A program made the translations under genes and the position numbers. Shown here in pieces: positions 1 to 6,164 of a stretch of 9,384 nucleotides of DNA. Origin of the DNA: Rhodocyclales bacterium. Its GTDB lineage: Bacteria; Pseudomonadota; Gammaproteobacteria; Burkholderiales; Rhodocyclaceae. The DNA is taken from contig JAJTBM010000088.1 of assembly GCA_021286885.1 (NCBI GenBank), positions 1 through 9,384 on the forward strand. The letters run 5' to 3'. Below the pieces are notes generated by a model. It was not told the origin of the DNA. It saw only the letters and a list, made by a program, of their open reading frames with translations, and did not search any database. How positions within the stretch are numbered: position 1 is the stretch's first letter; the number at the start of each line of letters is the position of its first letter.

Positions 1-91
1 GCAGCGGGTGCTCGGGCAGGTGGCGCCCCGTCTGGGCCGCCACGCCCCCTGAAAAGGCCAGCAAAACAAGGCCAAGGCGCTGCATCATCAT
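1..91 (-). CDS. Secreted or lipid-exported protein of unknown function, N-terminal fragment
   Basis: About 30 codons run off the left edge of the window. Three consecutive ATG codons (first bases at 91, 88 and 85) open the frame. The first overlaps the TGA stop of the btuF-like gene as ATGA, so translation is probably coupled to it and this is the fourth gene of the leftward cobalamin operon. The visible residues read MMMQRLGLVLLAFSGGVAAQ and then a charged stretch. This is a typical short signal peptide with a probable cleavage after the AQ region. Position next to btuF suggests a role in corrinoid transport or processing, but that is inference only; too little of the mature protein is present to name a family. 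Which of the three ATGs is used cannot be told. Confidence 0.6.
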   Translation of the reverse strand, partial: MMMQRLGLVLLAFSGGVAAQTGRHLPEHPL

Positions 92-981
92 CGCTTGCTC
101 CGGGCTTCGTCCAGCTGGGCACACAGCTTCTCGGCCCCGTCCAGAATGCGGGGAGTATGGCGCTGGAGCTGCTCGGGGGGGATGAAGAACAGATTGCCCT
201 TGGCCACCGCCGGCAGGCGGCTCCATTGGCGCCAGTCGTCCAGCCACTCGGGGCGGGAATCGCCCATCCCGCTGGCAAGGACCACCTCGGGGGCAGCGGC
301 CAGCACCGCTTCGGTATCAATGGTGGGCGCCAGCACCGGCAGGCGGGCAAACACGTTTTCGCCGCCACACAGACGCATCACATCAGAAATCAGATGCTCC
401 CCATTCACCGTCATGAGGGGCTTGTTCCAGATCTCGTAGAACACCTTGACCTTGGGCCGGGCGCCGTAACGCTCGGCCAGGGCGGCCTGACGCTGGCGAA
501 AATTGCGCGCAGCGGCCTGGGCCGCGGCCTCGGTGCCGGCCAGCCGGCCCAATTGCTCCAGGCTGCGGGCCACGTCCTCGATGCGGCGAGGCTCGTTGAT
601 GAATACCGGAATCCCCAGGGCCTTGAGCTTGTCCAGGTGGGCATCCCGGTTGCCGCTCTTCCAGGCAATCACCAGATCGGGCTTGAGGGCGGCCACCTTT
701 TCCATGTCCACCGCCGTGTAGCCTCCCACCCGAGGCAGCTTTTTGGCGGCTTCCGGATAGTCGCTGTACTGCACGGCGCCCACCACCTTGTCTCCGGCCC
801 CAGCAGCGTAGAGCAGTTCGGTGACGTGGGGGGCGAGGCTCACGATGCGCCGGGCGGGCTGGGCGAGCTGCACGCTCTTGCCCTGGTCATCGGTGATCAC
901 AATCGGCGTGGCTGCCTGGGCAGCCGCCAGCCCGAGGGCCAGCCCGCCTCCGGCCAGCAGGCGGAGCAAGGAAATTTTCAT
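88..981 (-). CDS. btuF: Periplasmic cobalamin-binding protein, BtuF-like (ABC transporter substrate-binding component)
   Basis: A 297-residue protein that should bind vitamin B12 or related corrinoids in the periplasm and deliver them to a BtuCD-type ABC importer. Residues 1-23 form a signal peptide (basic MKISLLR, hydrophobic core, AQA before the likely cleavage). The mature part follows the TroA/BtuF fold (Periplasmic_binding_2): RIVSLAPHVTELLYAAG at about 45-61, VGAVQYSDYP at about 68-76, the hallmark LKPDLVIAWKSGN at 99-111, and CGGENVF in the second lobe. These segments closely resemble what I recall of E. coli BtuF (YSDYP, LKPDLVIAW.GGN, CGGENIF). The ATG overlaps the cobD stop by four bases (ATGA) with no good Shine-Dalgarno, implying translational coupling. 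No btuC or btuD lies in the window, so its membrane partner must be encoded elsewhere. Another corrinoid or a metal chelate as ligand is possible but less likely in this operon. Confidence 0.88.
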   Translation of the reverse strand: MKISLLRLLAGGGLALGLAAAQAATPIVITDDQGKSVQLAQPARRIVSLAPHVTELLYAAGAGDKVVGAVQYSDYPEAAKKLPRVGGYTAVDMEKVAALKPDLVIAWKSGNRDAHLDKLKALGIPVFINEPRRIEDVARSLEQLGRLAGTEAAAQAAARNFRQRQAALAERYGARPKVKVFYEIWNKPLMTVNGEHLISDVMRLCGGENVFARLPVLAPTIDTEAVLAAAPEVVLASGMGDSRPEWLDDWRQWSRLPAVAKGNLFFIPPEQLQRHTPRILDGAEKLCAQLDEARSKR

Positions 982-1952
982 AGGGATGCCAGGGCCGCTT
1001 CAAGGCGGCGCCATTCGTCGGGAGTGCCGGGCAGGCCAAAGCGCAGGCCGGCGGGCGCGGTGAATAAACGGGTCAGAATGCCCTGGCGGGCCAGGGCGTG
1101 GTGCAGGGCTTCCGCATCGGGCCGGGGGCGCCACTGGAACAGCGCGGTGGCGTGGCCGCCGCAGATCCCGTAGGCGTCCAGCAGCGCGCCCAGCCGGGCG
1201 CTCTCCTCCCAGAGCCGCTGGCGGGCCTCGGCCTGCCAGACACGGTCGGCCAGGGCGGCCGTGCACACCTGCCGGGCCGGGCCGGAGATGGGCCAGGGGC
1301 CCAGGTGCTCGGCCAGTTGCTGGCGCAGCGCGGACGGGCCGAATACAAATCCCACCCGAGCCCCCGCCAGCCCAAAAAATTTGCCCACCGAACGCAGCAC
1401 CACCAGACCCGGAGCGCCGGTACGGGGCACCAGGCTGGCTTCGGATTCCGCATCCAGAAAGGCTTCATCCACGATCAGCCAGCCCCCCCGGGCCGCCAGC
1501 CGGGCCTGCCAGGCGAGCAGCTGCTCAGCTCCGAAATGCACCGCGTCCGGGTTGTTGGGCTGGACCAGCAGCAGGATGTCGGTCTCATCCAGGGCGGCCT
1601 CGATCTGCCCGGCGGGGAGCGCCCGGAGGGCATGGGTACGCCAGGCATGGGGATGTTCGGCGTAGGTGGGGGCCAGGGTCAGCACCCGCTGGCCCGGCGC
1701 AAAGCAGGCGGGCAGGGTTTGAATGGCGGCCTGGGAGCCGGCCACCGGGAGCAGCCCGGGCGCCCCGTAATACGCGGCGGCGGCGGCTTCCAGCCCGTCA
1801 TCGTCTTCGGGCAGGCGCTGCCAGACCTCGGGCCCCAGGGGCGGCACCGGGTAAGGGTGGGGATTGATGCCGGTGGATAAATCCACCCACTCGGCCAAGG
1901 GAATTCCATGGCGCCGGGCAGCCTGGCGCAAACGCCCCCCGTGCTCAAGCAC
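978..1952 (-). CDS. cobD: Threonine-phosphate decarboxylase (CobD of the Salmonella scheme, CobC of the Pseudomonas scheme)
   Basis: A 324-residue PLP-dependent fold-type I enzyme of the histidinol-phosphate aminotransferase family. CobD enzymes decarboxylate L-threonine O-3-phosphate to (R)-1-amino-2-propanol O-2-phosphate, the linker of the B12 nucleotide loop. The N-terminus reads HGGRLRQAARRHGIPLAEWV followed by DLSTGINP at 24-31, typical of CobD. PLP motifs are QPNNP at 131-135, VDEAF at 161-165 (Asp162 expected to pair with the pyridine nitrogen) and SVGKFFGLAGARVGF at about 188-202, with Lys191 the expected Schiff-base lysine. The start is a GTG at 1952 that overlaps the end of cbiB by eight bases; this start gives the family-typical N-terminus. 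A perfect 8-bp inverted repeat covers this start. The immediate context (cbiB upstream, btuF downstream) argues against a histidinol-phosphate aminotransferase role. Confidence 0.9.
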   Translation of the reverse strand: MLEHGGRLRQAARRHGIPLAEWVDLSTGINPHPYPVPPLGPEVWQRLPEDDDGLEAAAAAYYGAPGLLPVAGSQAAIQTLPACFAPGQRVLTLAPTYAEHPHAWRTHALRALPAGQIEAALDETDILLLVQPNNPDAVHFGAEQLLAWQARLAARGGWLIVDEAFLDAESEASLVPRTGAPGLVVLRSVGKFFGLAGARVGFVFGPSALRQQLAEHLGPWPISGPARQVCTAALADRVWQAEARQRLWEESARLGALLDAYGICGGHATALFQWRPRPDAEALHHALARQGILTRLFTAPAGLRFGLPGTPDEWRRLEAALASL

Positions 1953-1960
1953 GCTTGAGC
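1943..1960. repeat. Perfect inverted repeat covering the cbiB stop and cobD start
   Basis: GCTCAAGC and GCTTGAGC are exact inverse complements separated by two bases. On the leftward transcript the arms and centre include the TGA of cbiB and the GTG start of cobD, so a hairpin (probably opened to a four-base loop) would hide the start codon until ribosomes finishing cbiB melt it. The repeat is seen directly; the coupling role is inference. Confidence 0.45.
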
Positions 1961-2883
1961 ATCCCGATCAGGGCCACTGCCAGCAGCCACAGCCAGATGC
2001 TGTTCTGCACCAGCACCAGAGCCTTGTCGATGTCGCCAGCCGCCGCCGGCTTGCGGGTGCCCAGCGGGGGCCGGGTTTCCAGCTTGCCGTGATACACCGC
2101 CTCACCGCCCAGGGCCACATCCAGGGCCCCGGCACCGGCAGCCATCACCGGGCCAGCGTTGGGGCTGTCCCAGGCGGGGGCCTGGGTACGCCAGCAGTGC
2201 AGGGCCTTGCGGGTCTGGCCCAGCAGGGCGTAGCTCAGAGCGGTGCAGCGGGCGGGCAGATAATTGAGCACGTCGTCGATCCGGGCCGCGCCCCAGCCAA
2301 AGCGCAGATAGCGCTCGGTGCGATAGCCCCACATGGCGTCCAGGGTGTTGGCCAAGCGGAACATCAGGGCCCCCGGCCCGCCCAGCAGGGCAAACCAGAA
2401 CAGGGCGCCGAAGATCGCGTCGTTACCGTTTTCGAGCACCGATTCAACAGTGGCGCGGGCCACGCCGTTTTCGTCCAGGCTGGCGGTATCCCGCGATACG
2501 ATCCACGACAGGCGCTGGCGGGCCGCCCCCAGATCGCCCGCCAGGAGCGGAGTGGCCACGGCCCGGGCGTGTTCGGCCAGACTGCGTCCGCCCACCGCAA
2601 AATACAGCAGGCCCACATCCACCAGCAGGGCCCACAGCCCGCCGTGGGAACGCAGGGATCCGGCGACAGCCACCCAGGGCAGCACGGCCAGGCTCCAGGC
2701 GAGCAGGCCGGTGGCGCGCCCGCTGTGCACGCGACGGCACAGGGCCTCCACGGCGCTGGCGTAGCGACCAAAACCCACCAGGGGATGGAAACGCCGGGGT
2801 TCACCCAACAGCCTATCGAGGCCGAGGCCCAGGGCCATGGGGATCGCAACCGGAAAGAGAACAGCGAGAAGCAGAACAGACAT
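1945..2883 (-). CDS. cbiB: Adenosylcobinamide-phosphate synthase CbiB (CobD of the Pseudomonas scheme)
   Basis: A 312-residue integral membrane protein that attaches aminopropanol (phosphate) to adenosylcobyric acid, giving adenosylcobinamide (phosphate). Family signatures appear in order: DRLLGEPRRFHPLVGFGR at 23-40, IVSRDTASLDE at 128-138, VESVLENGNDAIFGALFWF at 146-164, NTLDAMWGYR at 179-188, ARIDDVLNYLPAR at 200-212, and SPNAGPVMAAGAGALDVALGG at 240-260. Hydrophobic segments near 3-22, 58-76, 83-97, 157-177 and 293-308 fit a multi-pass membrane protein. The open frame extends much further upstream, antisense to cobQ, but the ATG at 2883 gives the normal family length and N-terminus. No Shine-Dalgarno precedes it. 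It is the first gene of the leftward operon, 39 bp from the divergent cobQ, and makes direct use of the product of the following gene cobD. Confidence 0.93.
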   Translation of the reverse strand: MSVLLLAVLFPVAIPMALGLGLDRLLGEPRRFHPLVGFGRYASAVEALCRRVHSGRATGLLAWSLAVLPWVAVAGSLRSHGGLWALLVDVGLLYFAVGGRSLAEHARAVATPLLAGDLGAARQRLSWIVSRDTASLDENGVARATVESVLENGNDAIFGALFWFALLGGPGALMFRLANTLDAMWGYRTERYLRFGWGAARIDDVLNYLPARCTALSYALLGQTRKALHCWRTQAPAWDSPNAGPVMAAGAGALDVALGGEAVYHGKLETRPPLGTRKPAAAGDIDKALVLVQNSIWLWLLAVALIGMLKRA

Positions 2884-2922
2884 GGGATAATTACAGGCTT
2901 TGCGCACCCCGGATTGTAAGTC
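2884..2922. promoter_or_regulatory. Divergent 39-bp promoter gap between cbiB and cobQ
   Basis: Only 39 bp separate two divergent start codons, so both promoters must lie here or reach into the opposing genes. On the leftward strand TGTAAT (five of six matches to TATAAT) sits six bases before the cbiB ATG, with CTTACA (four of six matches to TTGACA) 19 bases further upstream. Initiation from it would begin at or next to the ATG, i.e. a nearly leaderless mRNA. No convincing rightward -35/-10 pair was found for cobQ. There is no room for a cobalamin riboswitch and no B12-box-like structure was noticed. Confidence 0.35.
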
Positions 2923-4443
2923 ATGCAGCGTGGTCTGACCCTGATGGTTCAAGGAACAACCTCCGACGCGGGCAAGAGCACGCTGGTGGCGGGGCTCGCC
3001 CGGCTGCTCAAACGCCGGGGAGTGGCGGTGGTGCCCTTCAAGCCCCAGAACATGGCCCTCAATTCGGCGGTGACCGTCGATGGGGGCGAAATCGGCCGGG
3101 CCCAGGCCCTTCAGGCGATTGCCGCCGGGCTCGAACCCCATACCGACATGAACCCGGTGCTGCTCAAGCCCGCCACCGACATCGGCGCCCAGGTCATCAT
3201 CCACGGCAAGGCCGTGGCCCAGCTCTCCGCCCGGGATTACCACGAGTACAAGCCCCGGGCCATGGCGGCGGTGCTCGAAAGCTATGAACGCCTCTCCAGC
3301 GCCTACACGGCAGTCTTGGTGGAGGGCGCGGGCAGCCCCGCCGAGATCAATCTGCGCGACCGGGACATCGCCAACATGGGCTTTGCCGAAGCGGTGGATT
3401 GCCCGGTGATCCTGGTGGCCGACATCGACCGGGGCGGCGTGTTCGCCCACCTGGTCGGCACCCTGGAGCTGCTTTCACCGAGCGAACAGGCGCGGGTCAA
3501 GGGCTTTGTGATCAACCGCTTCCGGGGCGACATCGGCCTGCTGCAATCCGGCCTCGATTGGCTGGAAGCCCGCACCGGGCGCCCGGTGCTGGGGGTGCTG
3601 CCCTATCTGCACGGCCTGTTCCTGGATGCGGAAGACGCCCTGGGCGAAGCCCGCATCGATAAATCCGGCGCCGCTGGCGAGCCCCGCCTGCGGGTGGTGG
3701 CGCCGGTGTATCCGCGCATTTCCAACCACACCGACCTGGACGCCCTGCGCCTGCATCCCCAGGTGGATTTTTCGTGGATCGGCCCCGGCCAATCCATCCC
3801 CCCCGCCGACCTGATCGTGCTGCCCGGCTCCAAGGCCGTGCAGGCCGATCTGCGCTGGCTGCGCGAACAGGGCTGGGAAAGTGCCCTCCAGCGCCACCTG
3901 CGCTACGGCGGCAAGGTGGTGGGGATCTGCGGCGGCTACCAGATGCTGGGCCGCCAGCTGCACGACCCCCAAGGGCTCGAAGGCGCCCCCGGCAGCCTGC
4001 CCGGCCTAGGCCTGCTGGACGTGGAAACCACCCTCGAAGCCGAAAAACAGCTCCTGAACGTGGAAGGCCGGCTCACCCTGACGGGCCAGCCCGCCACCCG
4101 GGGCTACGAAATCCATATGGGCGTCACCCACGGCCCGGCCCTGGAACGCCCCGCCGCCCTCCTGGCCGATGGGCGGGCCGACGGCGCCCGCTCCGCCGAC
4201 GACCAGATCTTCGCCACCTACCTGCACGGCCTGTTTGACGCCCCGGATGCCCTGGGTGCCCTGCTCGCCTGGGCGGGACTGCGGGAAACCCGCCGGGTGG
4301 ATCTGGCCGCCCGCCGGGAGGCGGACCTGGAGCGCCTCGCCGACAGTATCGAACAGCATATGGATCTGCCCCGTCTGGCCGCCTGCCTGGGTGACGGTGT
4401 CGCCCAGCGGGCCTTGCTTGACCATCCCCAGCCCCCTCTCTAA
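2923..4443 (+). CDS. cobQ: Cobyric acid synthase (glutamine-hydrolysing) CobQ/CbiP
   Basis: A 506-residue enzyme that uses ATP and glutamine to amidate four carboxylates of adenosylcobyrinic acid a,c-diamide, giving adenosylcobyric acid in the cytoplasm. The N-terminal dethiobiotin-synthetase-like ATPase domain shows [18 protein letters not shown] at 8-25 (P-loop-like), [12 protein letters not shown] at 37-48, [10 protein letters not shown] at 56-65 and [12 protein letters not shown] at 133-144, followed by [11 protein letters not shown] at 165-175. The C-terminal class I glutamine amidotransferase-like domain carries the nucleophile Cys336 in [16 protein letters not shown], and His435 in TYLHGLF. 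Length and motif order match full-length CobQ. The ATG at 2923 is chosen because the conserved segment follows within a few residues; Met8 (2944) is the alternative, and neither has a clear Shine-Dalgarno. It is divergent from the cbiB operon, and a 10-bp gap separates it from the following coiled-coil gene. Confidence 0.95.
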   Translation: MQRGLTLMVQGTTSDAGKSTLVAGLARLLKRRGVAVVPFKPQNMALNSAVTVDGGEIGRAQALQAIAAGLEPHTDMNPVLLKPATDIGAQVIIHGKAVAQLSARDYHEYKPRAMAAVLESYERLSSAYTAVLVEGAGSPAEINLRDRDIANMGFAEAVDCPVILVADIDRGGVFAHLVGTLELLSPSEQARVKGFVINRFRGDIGLLQSGLDWLEARTGRPVLGVLPYLHGLFLDAEDALGEARIDKSGAAGEPRLRVVAPVYPRISNHTDLDALRLHPQVDFSWIGPGQSIPPADLIVLPGSKAVQADLRWLREQGWESALQRHLRYGGKVVGICGGYQMLGRQLHDPQGLEGAPGSLPGLGLLDVETTLEAEKQLLNVEGRLTLTGQPATRGYEIHMGVTHGPALERPAALLADGRADGARSADDQIFATYLHGLFDAPDALGALLAWAGLRETRRVDLAARREADLERLADSIEQHMDLPRLAACLGDGVAQRALLDHPQPPL

Positions 4444-4453
4444 GATTGCCCGC

Positions 4454-4654
4454 ATGGACGCCGAAATCGCCTCTCTCGAACAGAAGATCGAACTGCTCAT
4501 CAGCAAGTACGCTGCTGCCCAGGCCGAAAACCGTAACCTGCGCGACCAGATCGCCGCCCTTGAGGCCGCCCAGCGCGAAATCAACGACCGTCTGGGCGTT
4601 GCCTCCAGCCGGGTCGAAGCGCTGATCGCCCGTCTGCCGGAGCTCAACACCTGA
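4454..4654 (+). CDS. Small coiled-coil protein upstream of zapA (ZapB/TIGR02449-like)
   Basis: A 66-residue protein without membrane segments or cysteines. Hydrophobic residues recur at heptad spacing through SLEQKIELLISKYAAAQAEN and LRDQIAALEAAQREINDRLG, so almost the whole chain should be a coiled coil, followed by a short RLPELNT tail. Start ATG 4454 lies 10 bp after the cobQ stop; its TGA stop shares one base with the zapA ATG (ATGA), indicating translational coupling with the division gene. Similar short coiled-coil proteins precede zapA in other proteobacteria and resemble ZapB in size and heptad pattern, so an accessory role in Z-ring assembly is a reasonable inference. Sequence homology to ZapB itself cannot be judged here, because short coiled coils look alike. 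Confidence 0.8.
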   Translation: MDAEIASLEQKIELLISKYAAAQAENRNLRDQIAALEAAQREINDRLGVASSRVEALIARLPELNT

Positions 4655-4962
4655 TGGAACAACTCGACATCAAACTGCAGGGCCGCGAGTACCGCGTGGC
4701 CTGCAAACCCGAGGACAAGGCCGACCTGCTGATGGCAGTGAACTACCTCGATGAAAAGATGCGCGATCTGGCCAGTCGTACCAACTCAGCCGGCGAACGC
4801 CTGGCCGTGATGGTGGCTCTTAACGTGACCCACGAATTTCTGCAATCCAAGCGTGAGATGGGATTTGACATTGGTGCGGTCAAGCGTAGAATCGAAGTCA
4901 TGGGCAACCGGCTGGACGACGCCATCAGCGACGAAAAGCCCCTGGTATTTGGCAGTCTCTGA
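4654..4962 (+). CDS. zapA: Cell division protein ZapA
   Basis: A 102-residue cytoplasmic protein that cross-links FtsZ filaments and stabilises the Z ring at mid-cell. The N-terminal globular part reads LDIKLQGREYRVACKPEDKADLL (about 4-26), matching the ZapA pattern of a short beta strand, a reg/eY motif and a C..E...L helix start. It is followed by the diagnostic AGERLAVMVALNVTHEFL at 46-63 and a C-terminal helix ending in a dimer/tetramer coiled coil (GAVKRRIEVMGNRLDDAI). Length is normal for the family. The ATG overlaps the stop of the preceding coiled-coil gene. 6S RNA follows about 50 bp downstream, an arrangement also found in E. coli (zapA-ssrS). Confidence 0.93.
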   Translation: MEQLDIKLQGREYRVACKPEDKADLLMAVNYLDEKMRDLASRTNSAGERLAVMVALNVTHEFLQSKREMGFDIGAVKRRIEVMGNRLDDAISDEKPLVFGSL

Positions 4963-5011
4963 GCGCAGTATCTCAGCGTTATCAGAGTACAAGTACCTGC
5001 TCAAAAGGTTT

Positions 5012-5197
5012 GATTAATCCCCTGCGGTGTTGGTTAAGGCCTTAATACTCCTTGAACCAATGTCTTCGTGACATGGGTCGCTGCCCATAGAAACCGTTGG
5101 TGTGCGCGCTCCCCGTCGAGTGTGCCTGATACGGAAGGAATGCGGCCCCCCTGAACTCAGGTTCAGGATGCAGGCCTGGCGGCACGCGCGGGGGACC
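5012..5197 (+). ncRNA. ssrS: 6S RNA (SsrS), regulator of RNA polymerase
   Basis: 6S RNA mimics an open promoter and sequesters housekeeping RNA polymerase holoenzyme. The evidence is structural. A closing stem pairs 5019-5026 with 5187-5194, then (after one bulged G at 5186) 5027-5029 with 5183-5185. On the 3' side of the central bubble, CCTGAAC (5150-5156) pairs with GTTCAGG (5161-5167); E. coli 6S carries a comparable CCTTGAACC hairpin at the same relative place. The segment CAGGCCTGGCGGCA at 5171-5184 parallels the E. coli 3' part CAGCCTGCGGCGGCA as I recall it. An apical stem pairs 5104-5111 with 5118-5125, enclosed by CCGT/ACGG (5094-5097, 5131-5134). Position directly after zapA is the classic ssrS location. 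Exact 5' and 3' ends are estimated; no promoter could be assigned with confidence. The gene fau/ygfA, which follows ssrS in E. coli, is absent here. Confidence 0.88.
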
Positions 5198-5200
5198 TAC

Positions 5201-5237
5201 AAAAAAAGCGCAGATCTTTCGGGATCTGCGCTTTTTT
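5201..5237. terminator. Bidirectional Rho-independent terminator after ssrS
   Basis: GCGCAGATC (5208-5216) pairs perfectly with GATCTGCGC (5223-5231) around a six-base loop. It is flanked by seven A before and six T after the stem, so it can stop transcription from 6S RNA (rightward) and from the cytochrome gene (leftward). Confidence 0.92.
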
Positions 5238-5242
5238 CTTTG

Positions 5243-5269
5243 CGGCTGTGGCTTTCAGCCACCCAGCCG
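5243..5269. repeat. Nested hairpin between the cytochrome gene and the terminator
   Basis: GTGGCT (5248-5253) pairs with AGCCAC (5257-5262) around a three-base loop, and outer arms CGGCT (5243-5247) and AGCCG (5265-5269) extend it across a two-base bulge. No T tract follows on either strand, so it is not a terminator by itself. It may shield the 3' end of the leftward cytochrome mRNA. Confidence 0.4.
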
Positions 5270-5313
5270 ACGCTCCCCCCGGAACGCCAGCCGACTGGAA
5301 AAAAACTTAAAAC

Positions 5314-5763
5314 TCAGTCCGGAGCCTTGAAGCCAGCACCCGCCTTGTTGGCCAGGAAGGCCACGGCGCGGGCCAGTTCCTTATCGGTCAGGTCGGCAGC
5401 ACCGCCCTTGGGAGGCATGGCGCCCTTGCCAGCAGTGGCAGACTTCACCAGACCATCCAGACCAGCGCCCAGACGGGGGGCCCAAGCGCCCTTATCGCCA
5501 GCCTTGGGCGCACCAGCAGCGCCAGACTCGTGACAGGCGGCGCACACAGCCTTGAAGATCTCTTCGCCAGTGCGGCTGCCAGGGGCAGCAGCGGGGGCAG
5601 CAGCCAGGGCGACCTTGGCAACGGGCTCGATCAGCTTGGCAGCCAGTTCTTCATCAACGGCAGCCTTCTTGCCACAGCCGGTGAGCTGGGTGGCGAGGGC
5701 AACGAAACCAAGGGTCAGCGCAATCCGTGCGCTGGAACGGGAAACAAGGCGACGATCCGACAT
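5314..5763 (-). CDS. Cytochrome c5-like monohaem lipoprotein
   Basis: A 149-residue c-type cytochrome, an electron carrier expected at the periplasmic face of a membrane. Residues 1-30 form a lipoprotein signal with lipobox LTGC ending at Cys30. A low-complexity Ala/Pro linker lies around 50-62. The haem domain follows: CAACH at 74-78 (Cys74, Cys77, His78), then GAPKAGDKGAWAPRLGAGLD at about 84-103, and KGAMPPKGG at 113-121, where Met116 is the likely sixth ligand. This KAGDK..WAPR...KGAMPPKGG order is typical of cytochrome c5. The frame opens further upstream, but the ATG at 5763 is chosen because GAGGAA lies six bases before it and the signal peptide begins here. It is a single-gene unit with its own candidate promoter. 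The redox partner cannot be told from context. Confidence 0.9.
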   Translation of the reverse strand: MSDRRLVSRSSARIALTLGFVALATQLTGCGKKAAVDEELAAKLIEPVAKVALAAAPAAAPGSRTGEEIFKAVCAACHESGAAGAPKAGDKGAWAPRLGAGLDGLVKSATAGKGAMPPKGGAADLTDKELARAVAFLANKAGAGFKAPD

Positions 5764-5800
5764 GCTGGGTTCCTCAAGACGGCACAATGGTAAAGTATTG

Positions 5801-5806
5801 ATTATA
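5801..5806 (-). promoter_or_regulatory. Candidate -10 box of the cytochrome c5 gene
   Basis: The leftward strand carries a perfect TATAAT 37 bp upstream of the ATG, which would give a leader of about 30 nt including the GAGGAA ribosome-binding site. No good -35 hexamer is seen at 16-18 bp spacing, so strength or activator need is unknown. Confidence 0.5.
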
Positions 5807-5838
5807 GCGGGGCCATTCACTTTCTTGCACACAAAGCA

Positions 5839-5868
5839 TAGACATTGGCACGGGTTTCGCGTTATCCT
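5839..5868 (+). promoter_or_regulatory. Candidate promoter of tRNA-Arg
   Basis: TAGACA (5839-5844, five of six matches to the -35 consensus) is followed after 18 bp by TATCCT (5863-5868, four of six). Transcription would start near 5875, about 20 nt before the mature tRNA. The leader would contain the short palindrome GTTGCA-TT-TGCAAC (5878-5891). Confidence 0.45.
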
Positions 5869-5895
5869 TGCAGCTTCGTTGCATTTGCAACCTTG

Positions 5896-5972
5896 GCGCC
5901 CGTAGCTCAGCTGGATAGAGTACTGCCCTCCGAAGGCAGGGGTCGGACGTTCGAATCGTCTCGGGCGCGCCA
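5896..5972 (+). tRNA. tRNA-Arg (anticodon CCG)
   Basis: A 77-nt cloverleaf reading CGG codons. The acceptor stem pairs GCGCCCG (5896-5902) with CGGGCGC (5962-5968), followed by discriminator G and an encoded CCA (5970-5972). The anticodon stem is CTGCC/GGCAG (5923-5927, 5935-5939) with loop CTCCGAA and anticodon CCG at 5930-5932. The T arm is GGACG-TTCGAAT-CGTCT (5945-5961) with one G-T wobble at its base. Confidence 0.97.
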
Positions 5973-5978
5973 GATTCT

Positions 5979-6016
5979 CGAAAAGGGCTGATTCCTTCTG
6001 GAATCAGCCCTTTTCG
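5979..6016. terminator. Rho-independent terminator after tRNA-Arg
   Basis: A perfect 17-bp stem (5979-5995 with 6000-6016) around the loop TTCT. GC-rich GGGCTGATTCC is flanked by AAAA on the left and TTTT on the right, so it works for the tRNA transcript and could also act leftward. Confidence 0.9.
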
Positions 6017-6164
6017 TTTCAGAAACCGTCGGAACTGCTGCATGTAGAGGGCATCCGGGTACGGAGTCTTCCAGGCCAGTTGCACTCCGCCAGAAGGGGC
6101 ATCTGCAAGCATCCAGCCCATGCAGGCCGAGTGCCCGCCTTTGGGGGGCCTTATGGAGGTCTGC

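Noticed and set aside
157..1173. Long rightward ORF of 338 codons
   Set aside because: It is antisense to btuF and cobD, with Gly/His/Arg-rich composition typical of GC-rich shadow frames and no recognised motif.
1864..2919. Long rightward ORF of 351 codons
   Set aside because: It lies opposite the well-supported cbiB and has a low-complexity Gln/Gly/Ala/His composition.
2884..3450. Upstream extension of the cbiB frame by 189 codons
   Set aside because: It is antisense to the conserved start of cobQ; the CbiB family begins at the ATG at 2883.
5896..6016. tRNA-Arg 3' end as an integration (att) site of a mobile element
   Set aside because: No integrase, no repeat of the tRNA 3' end and no compositional break follow; the tRNA is closed by its own terminator.
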